Shown here: in pieces, positions 50,694 to 59,501 of the stretch | How positions within the stretch are numbered: the stretch's first letter is position 1 | Layout of the letters: every line of letters starts with the position of its first letter | Source: Ancylobacter sp. IITR112 | GTDB taxonomy: Bacteria; Pseudomonadota; Alphaproteobacteria; Rhizobiales; Xanthobacteraceae | DNA length: 64,000 nt | Assembly (NCBI RefSeq): GCF_041415945.1 | Contig: NZ_JBGCUS010000002.1 | Coordinates: forward strand, 1 to 64,000 | Reading direction: 5' to 3' | Notes under the pieces: model-generated | The model's input: only the letters and a program-made list of their open reading frames with translations | Database searches by the model: none | Told to the model about the DNA's origin: nothing | Program-made: the position numbers and the translations under genes

Positions 50694-51388
50694 TGACCGA
50701 GCTTGCCAATCGTCGTCCTTCGGAGTGGCAGCGGCTTTTTGCCATTGCTTCCGATCTCATCGATCAGGTGAGGGTGGCGACCGGCGGATATGATTTCGAA
50801 TGGTCGTTCGGCGGTGGCACGGCGATGATGATCCAGATCGGTCATCGTGAAAGCCATGACATCGACCTGTTCATCAACGATCCGCAATTGCTTGGATTCC
50901 TCGATCCATCGAGAAGCGGATTGAGCTTCAGCGTCGTGCCTGCAGCCTACGAAGGTGATGGAGCGCGATTCCAGAAGTTTGCCTTCGACCAGCTGGGCGA
51001 GATCGATTTCATCGTTGCGGGGCCACTGACAGCTGTTCCCGTGGTGGCACGTGTTGTCGAGGGGCAGCCCGTCCAGCTCGAGACCATCCCCGAGATCATT
51101 GCCAAGAAAATCGTCCACCGGGGCGCCGTTGCCAGGGCACGGGACATCTTCGATCTTGCTGCCGCGTCACGCGAGCAGCGGCCGGAGGTGATCTCTGCGT
51201 TACGAGCCTTTCCCGAGCAAGTGGGGGCGACGCGGCAACGCCTCGCTGCGCTGAACCCGGAATTCGTCGCGAAAACGATCTCGCAGCTGATGATCAAGCC
51301 GGCCTATGAGGCTATGGCCCCGGACAGCCTTGCAATCGCCACCGATCTCCTTGACGAGGTCCTGCACGCTTCGTACCGGTCATGCTGA
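50693..51388 (+). CDS. AbiEii/DUF1814-type nucleotidyltransferase toxin
   Basis: A 231-residue nucleotidyltransferase-fold protein. The signature glycine block SFGGGTAMMIQIGH lies at about 38-51 (family GGTAL), the metal-binding DxD motif HDIDLFI has Asp56 and Asp58, and EIIAKKIVHRGAVARARDIF near 126-145 carries the conserved lysine and DIFDLA. AbiEii toxins transfer nucleotides to tRNA or other targets and act in phage abortive infection or plasmid stability. It follows the repABC cassette, a favoured place for addiction genes. Confidence 0.82.
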   Translation: MTELANRRPSEWQRLFAIASDLIDQVRVATGGYDFEWSFGGGTAMMIQIGHRESHDIDLFINDPQLLGFLDPSRSGLSFSVVPAAYEGDGARFQKFAFDQLGEIDFIVAGPLTAVPVVARVVEGQPVQLETIPEIIAKKIVHRGAVARARDIFDLAAASREQRPEVISALRAFPEQVGATRQRLAALNPEFVAKTISQLMIKPAYEAMAPDSLAIATDLLDEVLHASYRSC

Positions 51389-51469
51389 CCCGCGATGGTG
51401 ATCGCTACAGGCAGTTTCTCCTGCCGGAACTGACTTCGCGGGAAGCGGGCAATCGGGCAGGGGCCTTGC

Positions 51470-52555
51470 CTACAGCCCTGCGGCCTTGGTGAGATTGACC
51501 CGGAAGCGGTCGCGGCGGCGCTGGTAGCGTCGGGTCATCTCGGCAGAGGCGTGGCCAAGCTGCTTCTGCACATGACGCTCATCGACCTGGGCCGAGGAGG
51601 CCAGCCCGGCACGCAACGAGTGGCCAGCGAATTTCTCCTCCCGTTCGCCTTCTGTGAGGTCGCCACGGACGCCTGCGGCGAGCGCGGTGCGCTTCACCAG
51701 CCGAGCGACCTCGCGGTCATTGAGCCGGTCGGGCCCGACATCCTTGCCCCGGCCGGTCACGCGCCGGAACAAGGGACCGTGGCCGATCTTCGCCAGCTTG
51801 AGCCAAGTCTCCAACGCCACGACCGGGCAGGTGGCATCCGACGAGCCGCGGCCGACTTCCACCTCACGCCAGCCGGTTTTGCCACGTAGGGTAACGAGCA
51901 GGCCCTTGTCAAGAATCTCGACCCAGCCGCTGCCATCCTCGGTTTGATCTCGGCCGACATCGAGCCCGACGATTTCCGAGCGGCGAAGCCCGCCGGCGAA
52001 GCCGAGCAGCAGCATGGCACGATCGCGCAGGCCGCGCAGCGAGCCGCGGTGAAGCATCTCCAGCATGGCGACGAGGTCCTCGGGCAAAACCGCTTCCTTC
52101 TGCCGGGGAGGGGAGGCGTGGGTGTTGCGGATGCCGGCCAGCACGGTGGCGATGTGACGGTCGCTGCGGTCGAGCGGAGTGCCGTGCTGGGTGTAGTTCC
52201 AGGAGATCGCCGAAAGACGGCGCTCGATGGTCGAGACCGCGTTTGGCTTGCCACCGGGAACCGCGGCGCCCGAGGCACAGGCGGTGATGTAGAGGCCGAC
52301 GACCTGCGGGGAGGGGGGCAGGAGCTCGAGCCCCTGCCGGCGACACCAGCCGGAAAAGTGCTTCCAGTCGGTCGCGTAGGCGCGCCGGGTGTTCGCCGAG
52401 CTCGCCGCCTCGACGTAGCCCCGCGCCCGTTCGGTGAGGGGCTCGAGATGTGCCGGCACGGCAGAGGATCCCGGGTTCACCGGCTCCGGGAGGGCAGGGG
52501 AGCGGGAGTTGGCCGGACCTGTCTCTCTGAAATCCGGATCAGTCTCGGCCGTCAT
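51470..52555 (-). CDS. Tyrosine recombinase/integrase (XerC/D-like)
   Basis: A 361-residue tyrosine recombinase. N-terminal SAM-like core-binding domain: ARGYVEAASSANTRRAYATD near 45-64 and WKHFSGWCRRQGLELLPPSP. Catalytic domain: Arg in ALPFR-like GLRDRAMLLLGFAGGLRRSE near 178-197, HSLRAGLASSAQ near 313-324 with the HxxR box, and a terminal MTRRYQRRRDRF carrying the tyrosine (MTRRYQ). It is probably a plasmid resolvase or integrase of accessory DNA. It overlaps the vapC stop (ATGA) and may be expressed with it. Confidence 0.9.
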   Translation of the reverse strand: MTAETDPDFRETGPANSRSPALPEPVNPGSSAVPAHLEPLTERARGYVEAASSANTRRAYATDWKHFSGWCRRQGLELLPPSPQVVGLYITACASGAAVPGGKPNAVSTIERRLSAISWNYTQHGTPLDRSDRHIATVLAGIRNTHASPPRQKEAVLPEDLVAMLEMLHRGSLRGLRDRAMLLLGFAGGLRRSEIVGLDVGRDQTEDGSGWVEILDKGLLVTLRGKTGWREVEVGRGSSDATCPVVALETWLKLAKIGHGPLFRRVTGRGKDVGPDRLNDREVARLVKRTALAAGVRGDLTEGEREEKFAGHSLRAGLASSAQVDERHVQKQLGHASAEMTRRYQRRRDRFRVNLTKAAGL

Positions 52556-52959
52556 GCCTCAACATCCCAGGGATCGATCATCGATGCGCCGGTGTCCTCG
52601 AAATCTCTCACATTGCGGGTGACCAGGATCAGGTCGTGGACGATCGCCGTGGCGGCGATCAGCCCGTCGATGTCGCCGCGCGGGCGGATCGCGGCGATGC
52701 GGCCCCATTCGACCGAGATCTGATCGCTCACCGGCAGGATGCGCTCGGCATGATCGTTGCGGATCCTGCGCAGCCACTCGGCGAGGTGCCCGGCGGTCTT
52801 CGGATCGGATCTCTGCTTCAAGGCGATGCCGCGCATGATCTCGCCGAGCGTCAGGGTGCTGAGATGCACGCTGAGCGGGTCCGCGCCGCGCAGCCAGGCG
52901 AGCGCCGGCAGAGCGCCGCGGCGGGCCTCGGAAATGATGTTGGTGTCGACGAGGTACAT
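52552..52959 (-). CDS. vapC: VapC-family PIN-domain toxin
   Basis: A 135-residue PIN-domain ribonuclease. Acidic residues of the active site: Asp5 in YLVDTNIISE, Glu40 in LTLGEIMRGI, Asp97 and Asp100 region in PRGDIDGLIAATAIVHD, and a C-terminal RNVRDFEDTG. VapC toxins cut tRNA or rRNA. The start overlaps the antitoxin stop (ATGA). Confidence 0.9.
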   Translation of the reverse strand: MYLVDTNIISEARRGALPALAWLRGADPLSVHLSTLTLGEIMRGIALKQRSDPKTAGHLAEWLRRIRNDHAERILPVSDQISVEWGRIAAIRPRGDIDGLIAATAIVHDLILVTRNVRDFEDTGASMIDPWDVEA

Positions 52960-53213
52960 CAGAGCGCGACGTCGCGGCTCGGCGTGGTCGCCCGCGTGCT
53001 GACGGCCTCGGCGAGCTCGTCGTCCCAGGCCGGGCCGGCGAGGAGGTCGTCGACCAGGCTCGGCCGGCCGGCGCGCAGCGCGTCGTAGTCGGCGGCCGAG
53101 AGCACGACGGCGGCACGCTCGCCGCGCAGGGTGACGATCTGCGGCCCCTCGGTGCGGGCTTTCTGCACCACCTTGGAGAACTGGTTCTTGGCGTCCTGCA
53201 GCGGCCATTCCAT
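52959..53213 (-). CDS. Phd/YefM-type antitoxin paired with VapC
   Basis: An 84-residue antitoxin: MEWPLQDAKNQFSKVVQKAR, GPQIVTLRGERAAVVLSAAD then YDALRAGRPSLVDDLLAG, the standard Phd/YefM fold. The C-terminal part would neutralise VapC. It is first in the operon, and a palindromic operator lies just upstream. Confidence 0.9.
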   Translation of the reverse strand: MEWPLQDAKNQFSKVVQKARTEGPQIVTLRGERAAVVLSAADYDALRAGRPSLVDDLLAGPAWDDELAEAVSTRATTPSRDVAL

Positions 53214-53229
53214 GTCTGCGTGCTCCTGG

Positions 53230-53242
53230 CTAGACTGTCTAG
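53230..53242. promoter_or_regulatory. Operator of the Phd/VapC operon
   Basis: CTAGAC-T-GTCTAG palindrome lies 16 bp upstream of the antitoxin start and adjoins an AT-rich GCTATATAG stretch that could be the -10 region. Confidence 0.65.
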
Positions 53243-53402
53243 CTATATAGGCGCGATTTCTGACGGGTCAACGCCGCGAATTCCAGCGCTTCTGGGGCGA
53301 TTTTGCCCGGATTCGGTGGTGTCGCACTGCTTTTTTCCCCGTGACGTTGCCCCCTGAAATGACCCCGCTCAGAAGCTAGGATCCGTCGAGAGGAGACGGA
53401 CG

Positions 53403-53669
53403 ATGCGCAAGAGCCGGTTCAGCGAGGAACAGATCATCGGGATCCTGAAGGAGCACCAGGCCGGAATCCCGGTCGTGGACCTCTGCCGGAAGCACGGGAT
53501 CAGCGACGCGACCTTCTACACGTGGCGCACGAAGTACGGCGGGATGGAGGTGTCCGACGCCCGCAACCTTAAGGCGCTCGAGGAGGAAAACCGGAAGCTG
53601 AAGAAGCTTCTGGCCGAGTCGATGCTCGACGTAGCCACTCTCCGCGAGGCTCTTGGAAAAAACTTCTGA
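53403..53669 (+). CDS. IS3-family transposase OrfA
   Basis: An 88-residue helix-turn-helix protein: [40 protein letters not shown] and the leucine-zipper-like [20 protein letters not shown]. It binds the IS ends. Its last codons include the slippery heptamer A-AAA-AAC (53657-53663) in the correct frame for a -1 shift into orfB, so a fused OrfAB transposase of about 370 residues (53403-54514) can be made. Confidence 0.93.
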   Translation: MRKSRFSEEQIIGILKEHQAGIPVVDLCRKHGISDATFYTWRTKYGGMEVSDARNLKALEEENRKLKKLLAESMLDVATLREALGKNF

Positions 53670-53692
53670 CGCCCAGTTCCCGGAGGAAGGTC

Positions 53693-54514
53693 GTGACCTG
53701 GGCGATCGAGGAGAAGGGCTACTCGCAGCGGCGTGCGTGCGGCCTCATCGGCATCGAGCCGAAGACCTATCGCTACGCCTCGACGCGAGGCGACGATACC
53801 GCGCTCCGCCAGCGCCTTCGTGAGCTGGCGAGCTTGCGTCGGCGGTTCGGCTATCGGCGTCTGCTGATCCTGCTTCGGCGAGAGGGCAAGGAGATCAACC
53901 ACAAGAAGCTCTTCAGGCTCTACCGCGAGGAGCGGCTGTCGGTGCGCCGTCGCGGCGGACGCAAGCGAGCGCTTGGCACGCGAGCGCCGATGACCTTGCC
54001 GCAGGCACCCAACCAGCGATGGAGCCTGGACTTCGTCTCCGATGTGCTCGCGGACGGACGCCGGTTCCGCGTGCTGGTGATCGTCGACGACTTCACCCGG
54101 GAGTGCCTGGCGCTCGTGGCCGACACGTCGCTGTCGAGCCACCGGGTCGTACGGGAGCTGGACGCCATCATCCAACGTCGTGGCAAGCCGCTCATGGTCG
54201 TCAGCGACAACGGCACCGAACTGACCTCGCACGCGGTCCTGCGTTGGCAGCAGGACACAGGTGTCGAGTGGCACTACATCGCTCCCGGCAAGCCGGTTCA
54301 GAACGCCTTCGTCGAGAGCCTGAACGGCCGCTTCCGCGACGAATGTCTGAACGAGCACCTGTTCCAGGGCTTGCCGATGGCACGTCGGATCATCGAAGCT
54401 TGGCGGATCGACTACAACGGCCACCGGCCTCACACGAGCCTCGGCGGCCTTACCCCAAACGAGTTCGCAGCCCGGTCCAGGCAGGACCACAACCAGAACG
54501 GATTCTGGTTATGA
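53693..54514 (+). CDS. IS3-family transposase OrfB (DDE integrase)
   Basis: A 273-residue rve-type integrase domain, produced as OrfAB after -1 frameshift. Catalytic residues: Asp in [10 protein letters not shown] (about 112), Asp in [11 protein letters not shown] (about 172), Glu in [18 protein letters not shown] (about 208). The N-terminal segment [20 protein letters not shown] is the HTH_21-like region. The frame is open back to the slippery site. It looks intact. Confidence 0.93.
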   Translation: MTWAIEEKGYSQRRACGLIGIEPKTYRYASTRGDDTALRQRLRELASLRRRFGYRRLLILLRREGKEINHKKLFRLYREERLSVRRRGGRKRALGTRAPMTLPQAPNQRWSLDFVSDVLADGRRFRVLVIVDDFTRECLALVADTSLSSHRVVRELDAIIQRRGKPLMVVSDNGTELTSHAVLRWQQDTGVEWHYIAPGKPVQNAFVESLNGRFRDECLNEHLFQGLPMARRIIEAWRIDYNGHRPHTSLGGLTPNEFAARSRQDHNQNGFWL

Positions 54515-54540
54515 ACGAGGGCATTCAGGGGGCAACGTCA

Positions 54541-55177
54541 ACCGGAGAAGGCTCTTCGGGCATTAGAACGTGCCTTTGCGCTCGGCGCCAGGGGTTCCGG
54601 TGTGGCCATTAGACTCGCGAATGCCTATGTCGCACGAGGGAAGAAGGATAAGGCAGAAAGTATCTACACGACAGCTTTGGAGCGGCTCCCGGACGATAAG
54701 CAACTGCACCTCGAAATGGCCAAATTTCTTCTCGCCGGCGGGGGCGATCGCAATCTAATCGGGGGGCATCTGGCCCGCAGCTACAGCAAGGGTGATCACA
54801 ATTTCGACTCCCGGCACCTCCATGCACAGTTTCTGTTCCTGATAGGATCGGCCGCCGAGGCTGCGGAGATTTTTGCCGAGGTGGATAAACGGGCGCCAGC
54901 CGATTGGAGGTCGGCAATTCCCCGGCGGGACTCTCCCATTTCGAAACTCCTCGGCCGATATAGCGGTATCGTGAGAAAGCAGGAGTTGAATTATCTCTTC
55001 GTGAGATCATCAGCCTACCCAAAGGACATCTATGGTCGGCAGGACCAGGCGTCTCCCGATGATTGGCTCAATCTCACGGTCGGGTCAGAGATGAACTTCC
55101 TGATTCAGTTCACCAGATCGGGTCCTATTGCCACCGACATGAAACCGGGCCGCGTTGCCATGAGCGCCGGCGCCTAA
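54541..55177 (+). pseudogene. 3' remnant of a TPR protein with a cold-shock-like C-terminal domain
   Basis: The frame is open from the very edge of the IS to a stop at 55177, so the 5' end was removed by the IS insertion. Visible: helix pairs of TPR type (VAIRLANAYVARGKKDKAES; TALERLPDDKQLHLEMAKFL), an aromatic-rich LHAQFLFLIGSAAEAAEIFA, and a C-terminal stretch NYLFVRSSAYPKDIYG...LTVGSEMNFLIQFTRSGPIA that resembles a cold-shock/OB-fold end. GTG at 54602 could start a 191-residue product but is probably internal. Similar C-termini occur on large defence-type ATPases; the missing N-terminus prevents assignment. Confidence 0.65.
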
Positions 55178-55946
55178 CGATTTTCGTTTCCTCGTTGCTG
55201 CGTAGCGGACCCCGCACAATCTCAGGCATCATCGCGCGGCTGTGGCACCACGAGCCCCAGCCGGAGCGCTTGGTCCAACAGGGACTTGACCGAGGAGGCC
55301 GCCCATTGCCGCCCGCCACGCGGCGTCCGCTCGCGCATCCGCTCAAGCTGGGCGGCGATGTCGCGCAAGCTGAGATCCGGGTCGGCGATGGCGATGCCGG
55401 CGACGAGCGTCATCAGCCGATCCTCGGGCGGGCGCCGCGGTGAGCGCCGAAGCAGCTCCGCCTCCGCCATCCTCTCCTGCACGAGTCGATGCACGGCGCG
55501 CCGCAGCTTTTCGATGGTCCAGCTCTGGCCGCGATTGTTTAGTACCCGCACCACGTCGTCCCAGCTGTGCTGCGGACGCAGGCGCCGCACGATCGGCAGC
55601 CAGACCGAGGCCGAGGCGATCAGATCGCCCACATAGACACGCTGACGTGCCGCCGAGGCGGCGCGGATGGCTTCCGGCCGACGCTCGCGCAGGCCGGGAT
55701 TGCCGGCGATCTTGCCCCGCGCCTTGGCCGCTCGCATGCCGGCCTTGGTGCGTTCGGCGATCAGAGCACGCTCAAGCTGGGCGACGGCCCCGAGCACCTG
55801 CAGCGAGAACATGCCCTGCGGCGTCGAGGTGTCGATCGGGTCGCGCAGCGAGCGGAAGTGGGCCTGACGTTCCTCCAGCTTGAGGTGGTCCCCGAAATCC
55901 GGACAGGGAGTTAAGCTTGGTTCGGCCTGACGGAAGGACGAGCCCG

Positions 55947-56231
55947 ATGACCGGGAAGAGGAAGCGATATTCATCGGATTTCAAGGCGAAGGTGGCCCTG
56001 GAGGCACTGCGCGGGGAACAGACGGTGGCCCAGTTGGCGGCGAAGCATGGTCTCCACCAGACCATGATCAACGCTTGGAAGAAGCAGGCCATCGAGGGGA
56101 TGGCCGCAGTGTTCTCCGGCAAGGCGGAAGCGGCCGACGCCGCCCGCGAGAGCGAGATCGACCAGCTCCATGCCAAGATCGGCCAACTGGTGGTGGAACG
56201 GGATTTTTTGCGTCGGGCCTCCGGGCGATGA
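55947..56231 (+). CDS. IS3-family transposase OrfA (second IS)
   Basis: A 94-residue HTH protein: KRKRYSSDFKAKVALEALRG, EQTVAQLAAKHGLHQTMINA with WKKQAIEGMAAVFSGKAE, then a leucine-zipper-like SEIDQLHAKIGQLVVERDFL. The start MTGKRKR is chosen over an upstream in-frame GTG because it matches family length. Its stop overlaps the orfB start. Confidence 0.92.
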   Translation: MTGKRKRYSSDFKAKVALEALRGEQTVAQLAAKHGLHQTMINAWKKQAIEGMAAVFSGKAEAADAARESEIDQLHAKIGQLVVERDFLRRASGR

Positions 56232-57082
56232 GCGTGGGGGCAAAACGCGACATGATCGAACCGGATCACCCCCGACTACCGATCACGCGCCAGTGCGCCC
56301 TGGTCGGCATCAGCCGGTCGGCTTTCTACGGCGGGCCGCGGATCGAAAGCCCCGAGACTCTTGCCATTATGCGGGCGATCGACGGCCAGTTTCTCGAGAC
56401 GCCGTGGTACGGCTCGCGGCAAATGGTGCGCCATCTGCGCCGGCAGGGGCACGAGGTTGGGCGCAAGCGTGTGCGGCGCCTCATGGCCCGCATGGGGCTG
56501 GCCACCATCTACCAGCGGCCGAAGACCACGGTGCGCCACCCGCAGCACCGCATCTTCCCCTATCTCTTGCGCACCATGGCGATCGAGGAGCCCGACCAGG
56601 TCTGGTGCGCCGACATCACTTACATCCCGATGCGGCGCGGATTCCTGTATCTGGTCGCCATCATGGACTGGCACAGCCGCAGGGTTCTCTCCTGGCGGCT
56701 CTCCAACACCATGGAGGCCGACTTCTGCATCGAGGCACTGGAGGAGGCCTTGTCCCGGTTCGGGCGGCCGAGCATCTTCAACACCGACCAGGGAAGCCAG
56801 TTCACCAGCCCGCGCTTCGCAAAGGTGCTGCTGGACGCTGGCGTGCGGATCTCCATGGATGGCCGCGGCCGGTGGATGGACAACGTGTTCATCGAGCGCC
56901 TCTGGCGGTCCCTGAAATACGAGTGCATCTACCTCAACGCCTTCGAGACCGGGTCCGAGGCCCGCGCCGGGATCGGCCGATGGATCACCTACTACAACCG
57001 CACGAGGCCCCACTCGGCTCTCGGCGGCAGAACGCCGGAGGAGGTCCACATGGCCTGCGACGGCATCAACAAGGCGGCGTGA
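56228..57082 (+). CDS. IS3-family transposase OrfB (second IS)
   Basis: A 284-residue DDE integrase: HTH-like LPITRQCALVGISRSAFYGG, then WCADITYIPMRRGFLYLVAI (first Asp), FNTDQGSQFTSPRF (second Asp) and NVFIERLWRSLKYECIYLNA (Glu), with YYNRTRPHSALGGRTPEE at the end. The reading frame is intact, so the element is probably active. Confidence 0.93.
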   Translation: MSVGAKRDMIEPDHPRLPITRQCALVGISRSAFYGGPRIESPETLAIMRAIDGQFLETPWYGSRQMVRHLRRQGHEVGRKRVRRLMARMGLATIYQRPKTTVRHPQHRIFPYLLRTMAIEEPDQVWCADITYIPMRRGFLYLVAIMDWHSRRVLSWRLSNTMEADFCIEALEEALSRFGRPSIFNTDQGSQFTSPRFAKVLLDAGVRISMDGRGRWMDNVFIERLWRSLKYECIYLNAFETGSEARAGIGRWITYYNRTRPHSALGGRTPEEVHMACDGINKAA

Positions 57083-57420
57083 CACACACCAGAACCAAGC
57101 TTAGCGAAGCCGCCAAAATGTCCGGCGAATGGGGACCACCTCAGCTCCTCGATCACCACGAGTAGGTGGCTGACCGAGCGGGCGAGGCGGTCGAGCCGCA
57201 CCACCACCAGGACGTCGCCGGCGCGGATCTCGCGCATCAGCTTGGCCAGCACCGGCCGGGCCCGCGAGGCCCCGGAGCCGTGCTCCTGGTGGATGATCTG
57301 GCAGCCGGCCGCGCGCAGCTCGTCGACCTGGGCATCGGTCGCCTGCTCGTCGGTCGAGACCCGGGCATAGCCGATCAGGCGGCGAGCCGGCCGGGGAGGG
57401 GAGAAGGCGGGGCGGGCCAT

Positions 57421-57745
57421 GGTGCTTCCAGGGGCGATTATAGGGCCTTTGTACAATCAATACAGATTTGAGCAAACGAACCTTTGCAGGCGTGTTTTAT
57501 CGACCGCGCCAGAGGGCCGGGGAGGCCTATCGGTCACCGTAGATGGGTTCGAGTGCCAGAAAGGACCAAAACGGCCGCCTGTGGCGCTCTGAGCGGAAAA
57601 CAGGCGATTTCAACGGATTTGGAGGTTGCCTGGCGCTGTGAGGCTGACTTTCCGCCTAGCGGGTGTCCCTCGCGGCTAAAGCGGCGCCGGAAATCCGCCG
57701 ATCTTGGCGGAGCGGTCCGCCCAATTAGGGCGAGGACTCCACCCA
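57421..57745. other. Intergenic region between recombinase gene and TniA-type transposon; possible res site
   Basis: About 325 bases without a gene. Just upstream of the recombinase start lies an AT-rich TTGTACAATCAATACAG stretch, plausible as its promoter and resolution site. The rest holds a few short hairpins (GGCGGA...TCCGCC near 57690-57720). Confidence 0.4.
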
Positions 57746-57902
57746 TGTCAGCCGACGGTTTTTCATGAGACTGGCGATCGCTTATTTTCAATGGGTTAGC
57801 CGATTCAGAATTTGTGAGACCGAGTCGGATCTGCTGAGACGGAACCGTCACGCGATTCAGTTATGGTGAGACTAGATTGATCGACCATCCGCGTGAATAG
57901 GC

Positions 57903-59501
57903 ATGGAACGCGACCAGCTCGACGAACAGGAATGGCAGAACGCGCTCAGGTATGCAGATGTTCTACGACGGATGCCACAACGCCCGAGTGCAGCTGATGT
58001 CGCGGACGCTATGGCGGAGCTTGCCGTCAGTCGCGCGACCTTATTACGGTGGCTAAAGCGGTACCGGACGGAGGAGCGCGCCACTGCGCTCATTAGTCGA
58101 AAGCCAGGGCGGCGTGCCGGAATCGACGCCTTTGATCCTGCCCTGAAGGCGATCGTCGACCGCAACATCACGACATTCTACGCCACACCCGAGAAGCCCA
58201 CGTTGACGCGCCTGTGGAAGCGAATCTCGGCCGATTGCCGGGTGAGCGAGTTGGCGCCGCCCTCAATCAGACGCCTGAAAGGATACCTTGCGACGTTCGA
58301 TACGGAAGCTATGACGCGCCGTCGCGAGGGCAAGGCCCGGGCCGACGCGCAGTTCCTGGCACTACCCGGCGAGCTTTCAGCGCAGCATCCGCTGCAGATC
58401 GTCCAGATCGATCATACGAAGGTCGACGTGACGGTGGTCGACCCGATCGAGAGGCAGCCGATCGGTCGACCGATCCTCACCATCGCGATCGATGTCTGTA
58501 CCCGGATGGTGCTGGGCTTTTACCTGTCTCTGGAGGCGCCGTCGGTGACGTCGGTGGCGCTTTGCTTGACGCACGTGATCATCGACAAGACCCGCTGGCT
58601 GCAGGGTCGGGGGATTTCGCTGGATTGGCCGACGAGCGGCCTGCCCGAGTGCATTCATGTCGATAACGGCGCTGAATTCCACGCGCGCGCCTTCAAGAGG
58701 GGCTGCGACGACCACAATATTGCCATCTCCTACCGTCCGCCGGGAACACCGCGTTTCGGGGGGCACGTCGAGCGCCTGATCGGCACGATGATGGGGGCGG
58801 TCCATCTGCTGCCCGGCACGCATTTTTCCAATGTGCTGGACCGCGGCGACTATGATCCCGAGGCGCGCGCCGTGATGACCATGCGCGAGCTCGAGGCCTG
58901 GCTGGCGCTGGAAATCATCGCCTACCATTCCGATCTGCACCGCGGTATCGGCCGGCCGCCCGGTGCGGCCTGGCACGAGGCCATATCCGGGCGCCCTCCG
59001 CGGCAGGTGCGCGATCCGCTCGCCTTCCTGATCGACTTTCTACCATTTGAGCCGCGTGTACTGCGGCGAACCGGCATCCACATCAACAACATCTGCTACT
59101 GGTCGGACGGCTTTGCCCCCTGGATCGGCCGGAGCAGCGACAAGGTTCTCGTCAAGTACGATCCGCGGGATCTGCATCGGGTCTTCGTCAAGCTGGGTGG
59201 GAACTATCTGATGGCGCCCACGCGCAACCCTGGACGCCCGGCCATCACGCTGTGGGAGCAGAAGGCGGCGCTGCGCGTGCAGCGGGCGCGCGGCCGCCGG
59301 GAGATCGATGAGGAAACGATCTTCCAGACGATCGCTGCGCAGCGTGCCCTGGTCGAACAGGCAACCCGGGACACCACACAAGCCCGCAGGCTGCGCGCGC
59401 GGCGCGCTCATCTGCAGGCAAGGCCAGCGCTTCCGGCAAGCGCGCCGGCGGACGAGCCGGTGATCGCCTTGCCGCATTTCCCGGTGGAGGTATGGGAATG
59501 A
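57903..59501 (+). CDS. tniA: TniA, Mu/Tn7-type DDE transposase
   Basis: A 532-residue DDE transposase of the TniA/TnsB/MuA group. N-terminal HTH region RATLLRWLKRYRTEERATAL. Catalytic triad Asp170 (VQIDHTKVDV), Asp254 (IHVDNGAEFH) and Glu290 (GHVERLIGTM). Beta-barrel C-terminal Mu-type domain (KVLVKYDPRDLHRVFVKLGG) and basic tail. It cuts and joins transposon ends with TniB's help. Its stop overlaps the tniB start. Intact. Confidence 0.92.
   Translation: MERDQLDEQEWQNALRYADVLRRMPQRPSAADVADAMAELAVSRATLLRWLKRYRTEERATALISRKPGRRAGIDAFDPALKAIVDRNITTFYATPEKPTLTRLWKRISADCRVSELAPPSIRRLKGYLATFDTEAMTRRREGKARADAQFLALPGELSAQHPLQIVQIDHTKVDVTVVDPIERQPIGRPILTIAIDVCTRMVLGFYLSLEAPSVTSVALCLTHVIIDKTRWLQGRGISLDWPTSGLPECIHVDNGAEFHARAFKRGCDDHNIAISYRPPGTPRFGGHVERLIGTMMGAVHLLPGTHFSNVLDRGDYDPEARAVMTMRELEAWLALEIIAYHSDLHRGIGRPPGAAWHEAISGRPPRQVRDPLAFLIDFLPFEPRVLRRTGIHINNICYWSDGFAPWIGRSSDKVLVKYDPRDLHRVFVKLGGNYLMAPTRNPGRPAITLWEQKAALRVQRARGRREIDEETIFQTIAAQRALVEQATRDTTQARRLRARRAHLQARPALPASAPADEPVIALPHFPVEVWE

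Larger units (their letters stand above)
53342..54540 (+). mobile_element. IS3-family insertion sequence (IS407-like), intact
   Basis: A 1199-bp element with ends TGACGTTGCCCCCTGAAATG and, inverted, CATTCAGGGGGCAACGTCA. It contains orfA and orfB with a programmed frameshift. Flanking bases (CCCG left, ACCG right) do not form a perfect target duplication. Insertion removed the 5' part of the gene at 54541. A third copy of the terminal sequence occurs at 61807-61824. Confidence 0.9.
55881..57143 (+). mobile_element. Second IS3-family element, inside the serine recombinase gene
   Basis: A 1263-bp element with ends TGAGGTGGTCCCC and GGGGACCACCTCA, flanked by a 3-bp target duplication GCT (55878-55880 and 57144-57146). 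It carries orfA and orfB overlapping by ATGA. Both look intact. Confidence 0.92.
55222..57420 (-). pseudogene. Serine recombinase (resolvase/invertase) split by an IS
   Basis: The N-terminal catalytic part (57420-57144) reads LIGYARVSTDEQATDAQVDE with the active-site serine, GDVLVVVRLDRLARSVSHLL and IEEL. The rest (55877-55222) continues ERQAHFRSLRDPIDTSTPQG, MFSLQVLGAVAQLERALIAE, RTKAGMRAAKARGKIAGNPG, then a long C-terminal DNA-binding part. Removing the 1263-bp IS plus one 3-bp duplication joins both parts in frame to give a 310-residue protein of normal size. So the disruption is a clean recent insertion, and precise excision would restore it. Confidence 0.9.
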
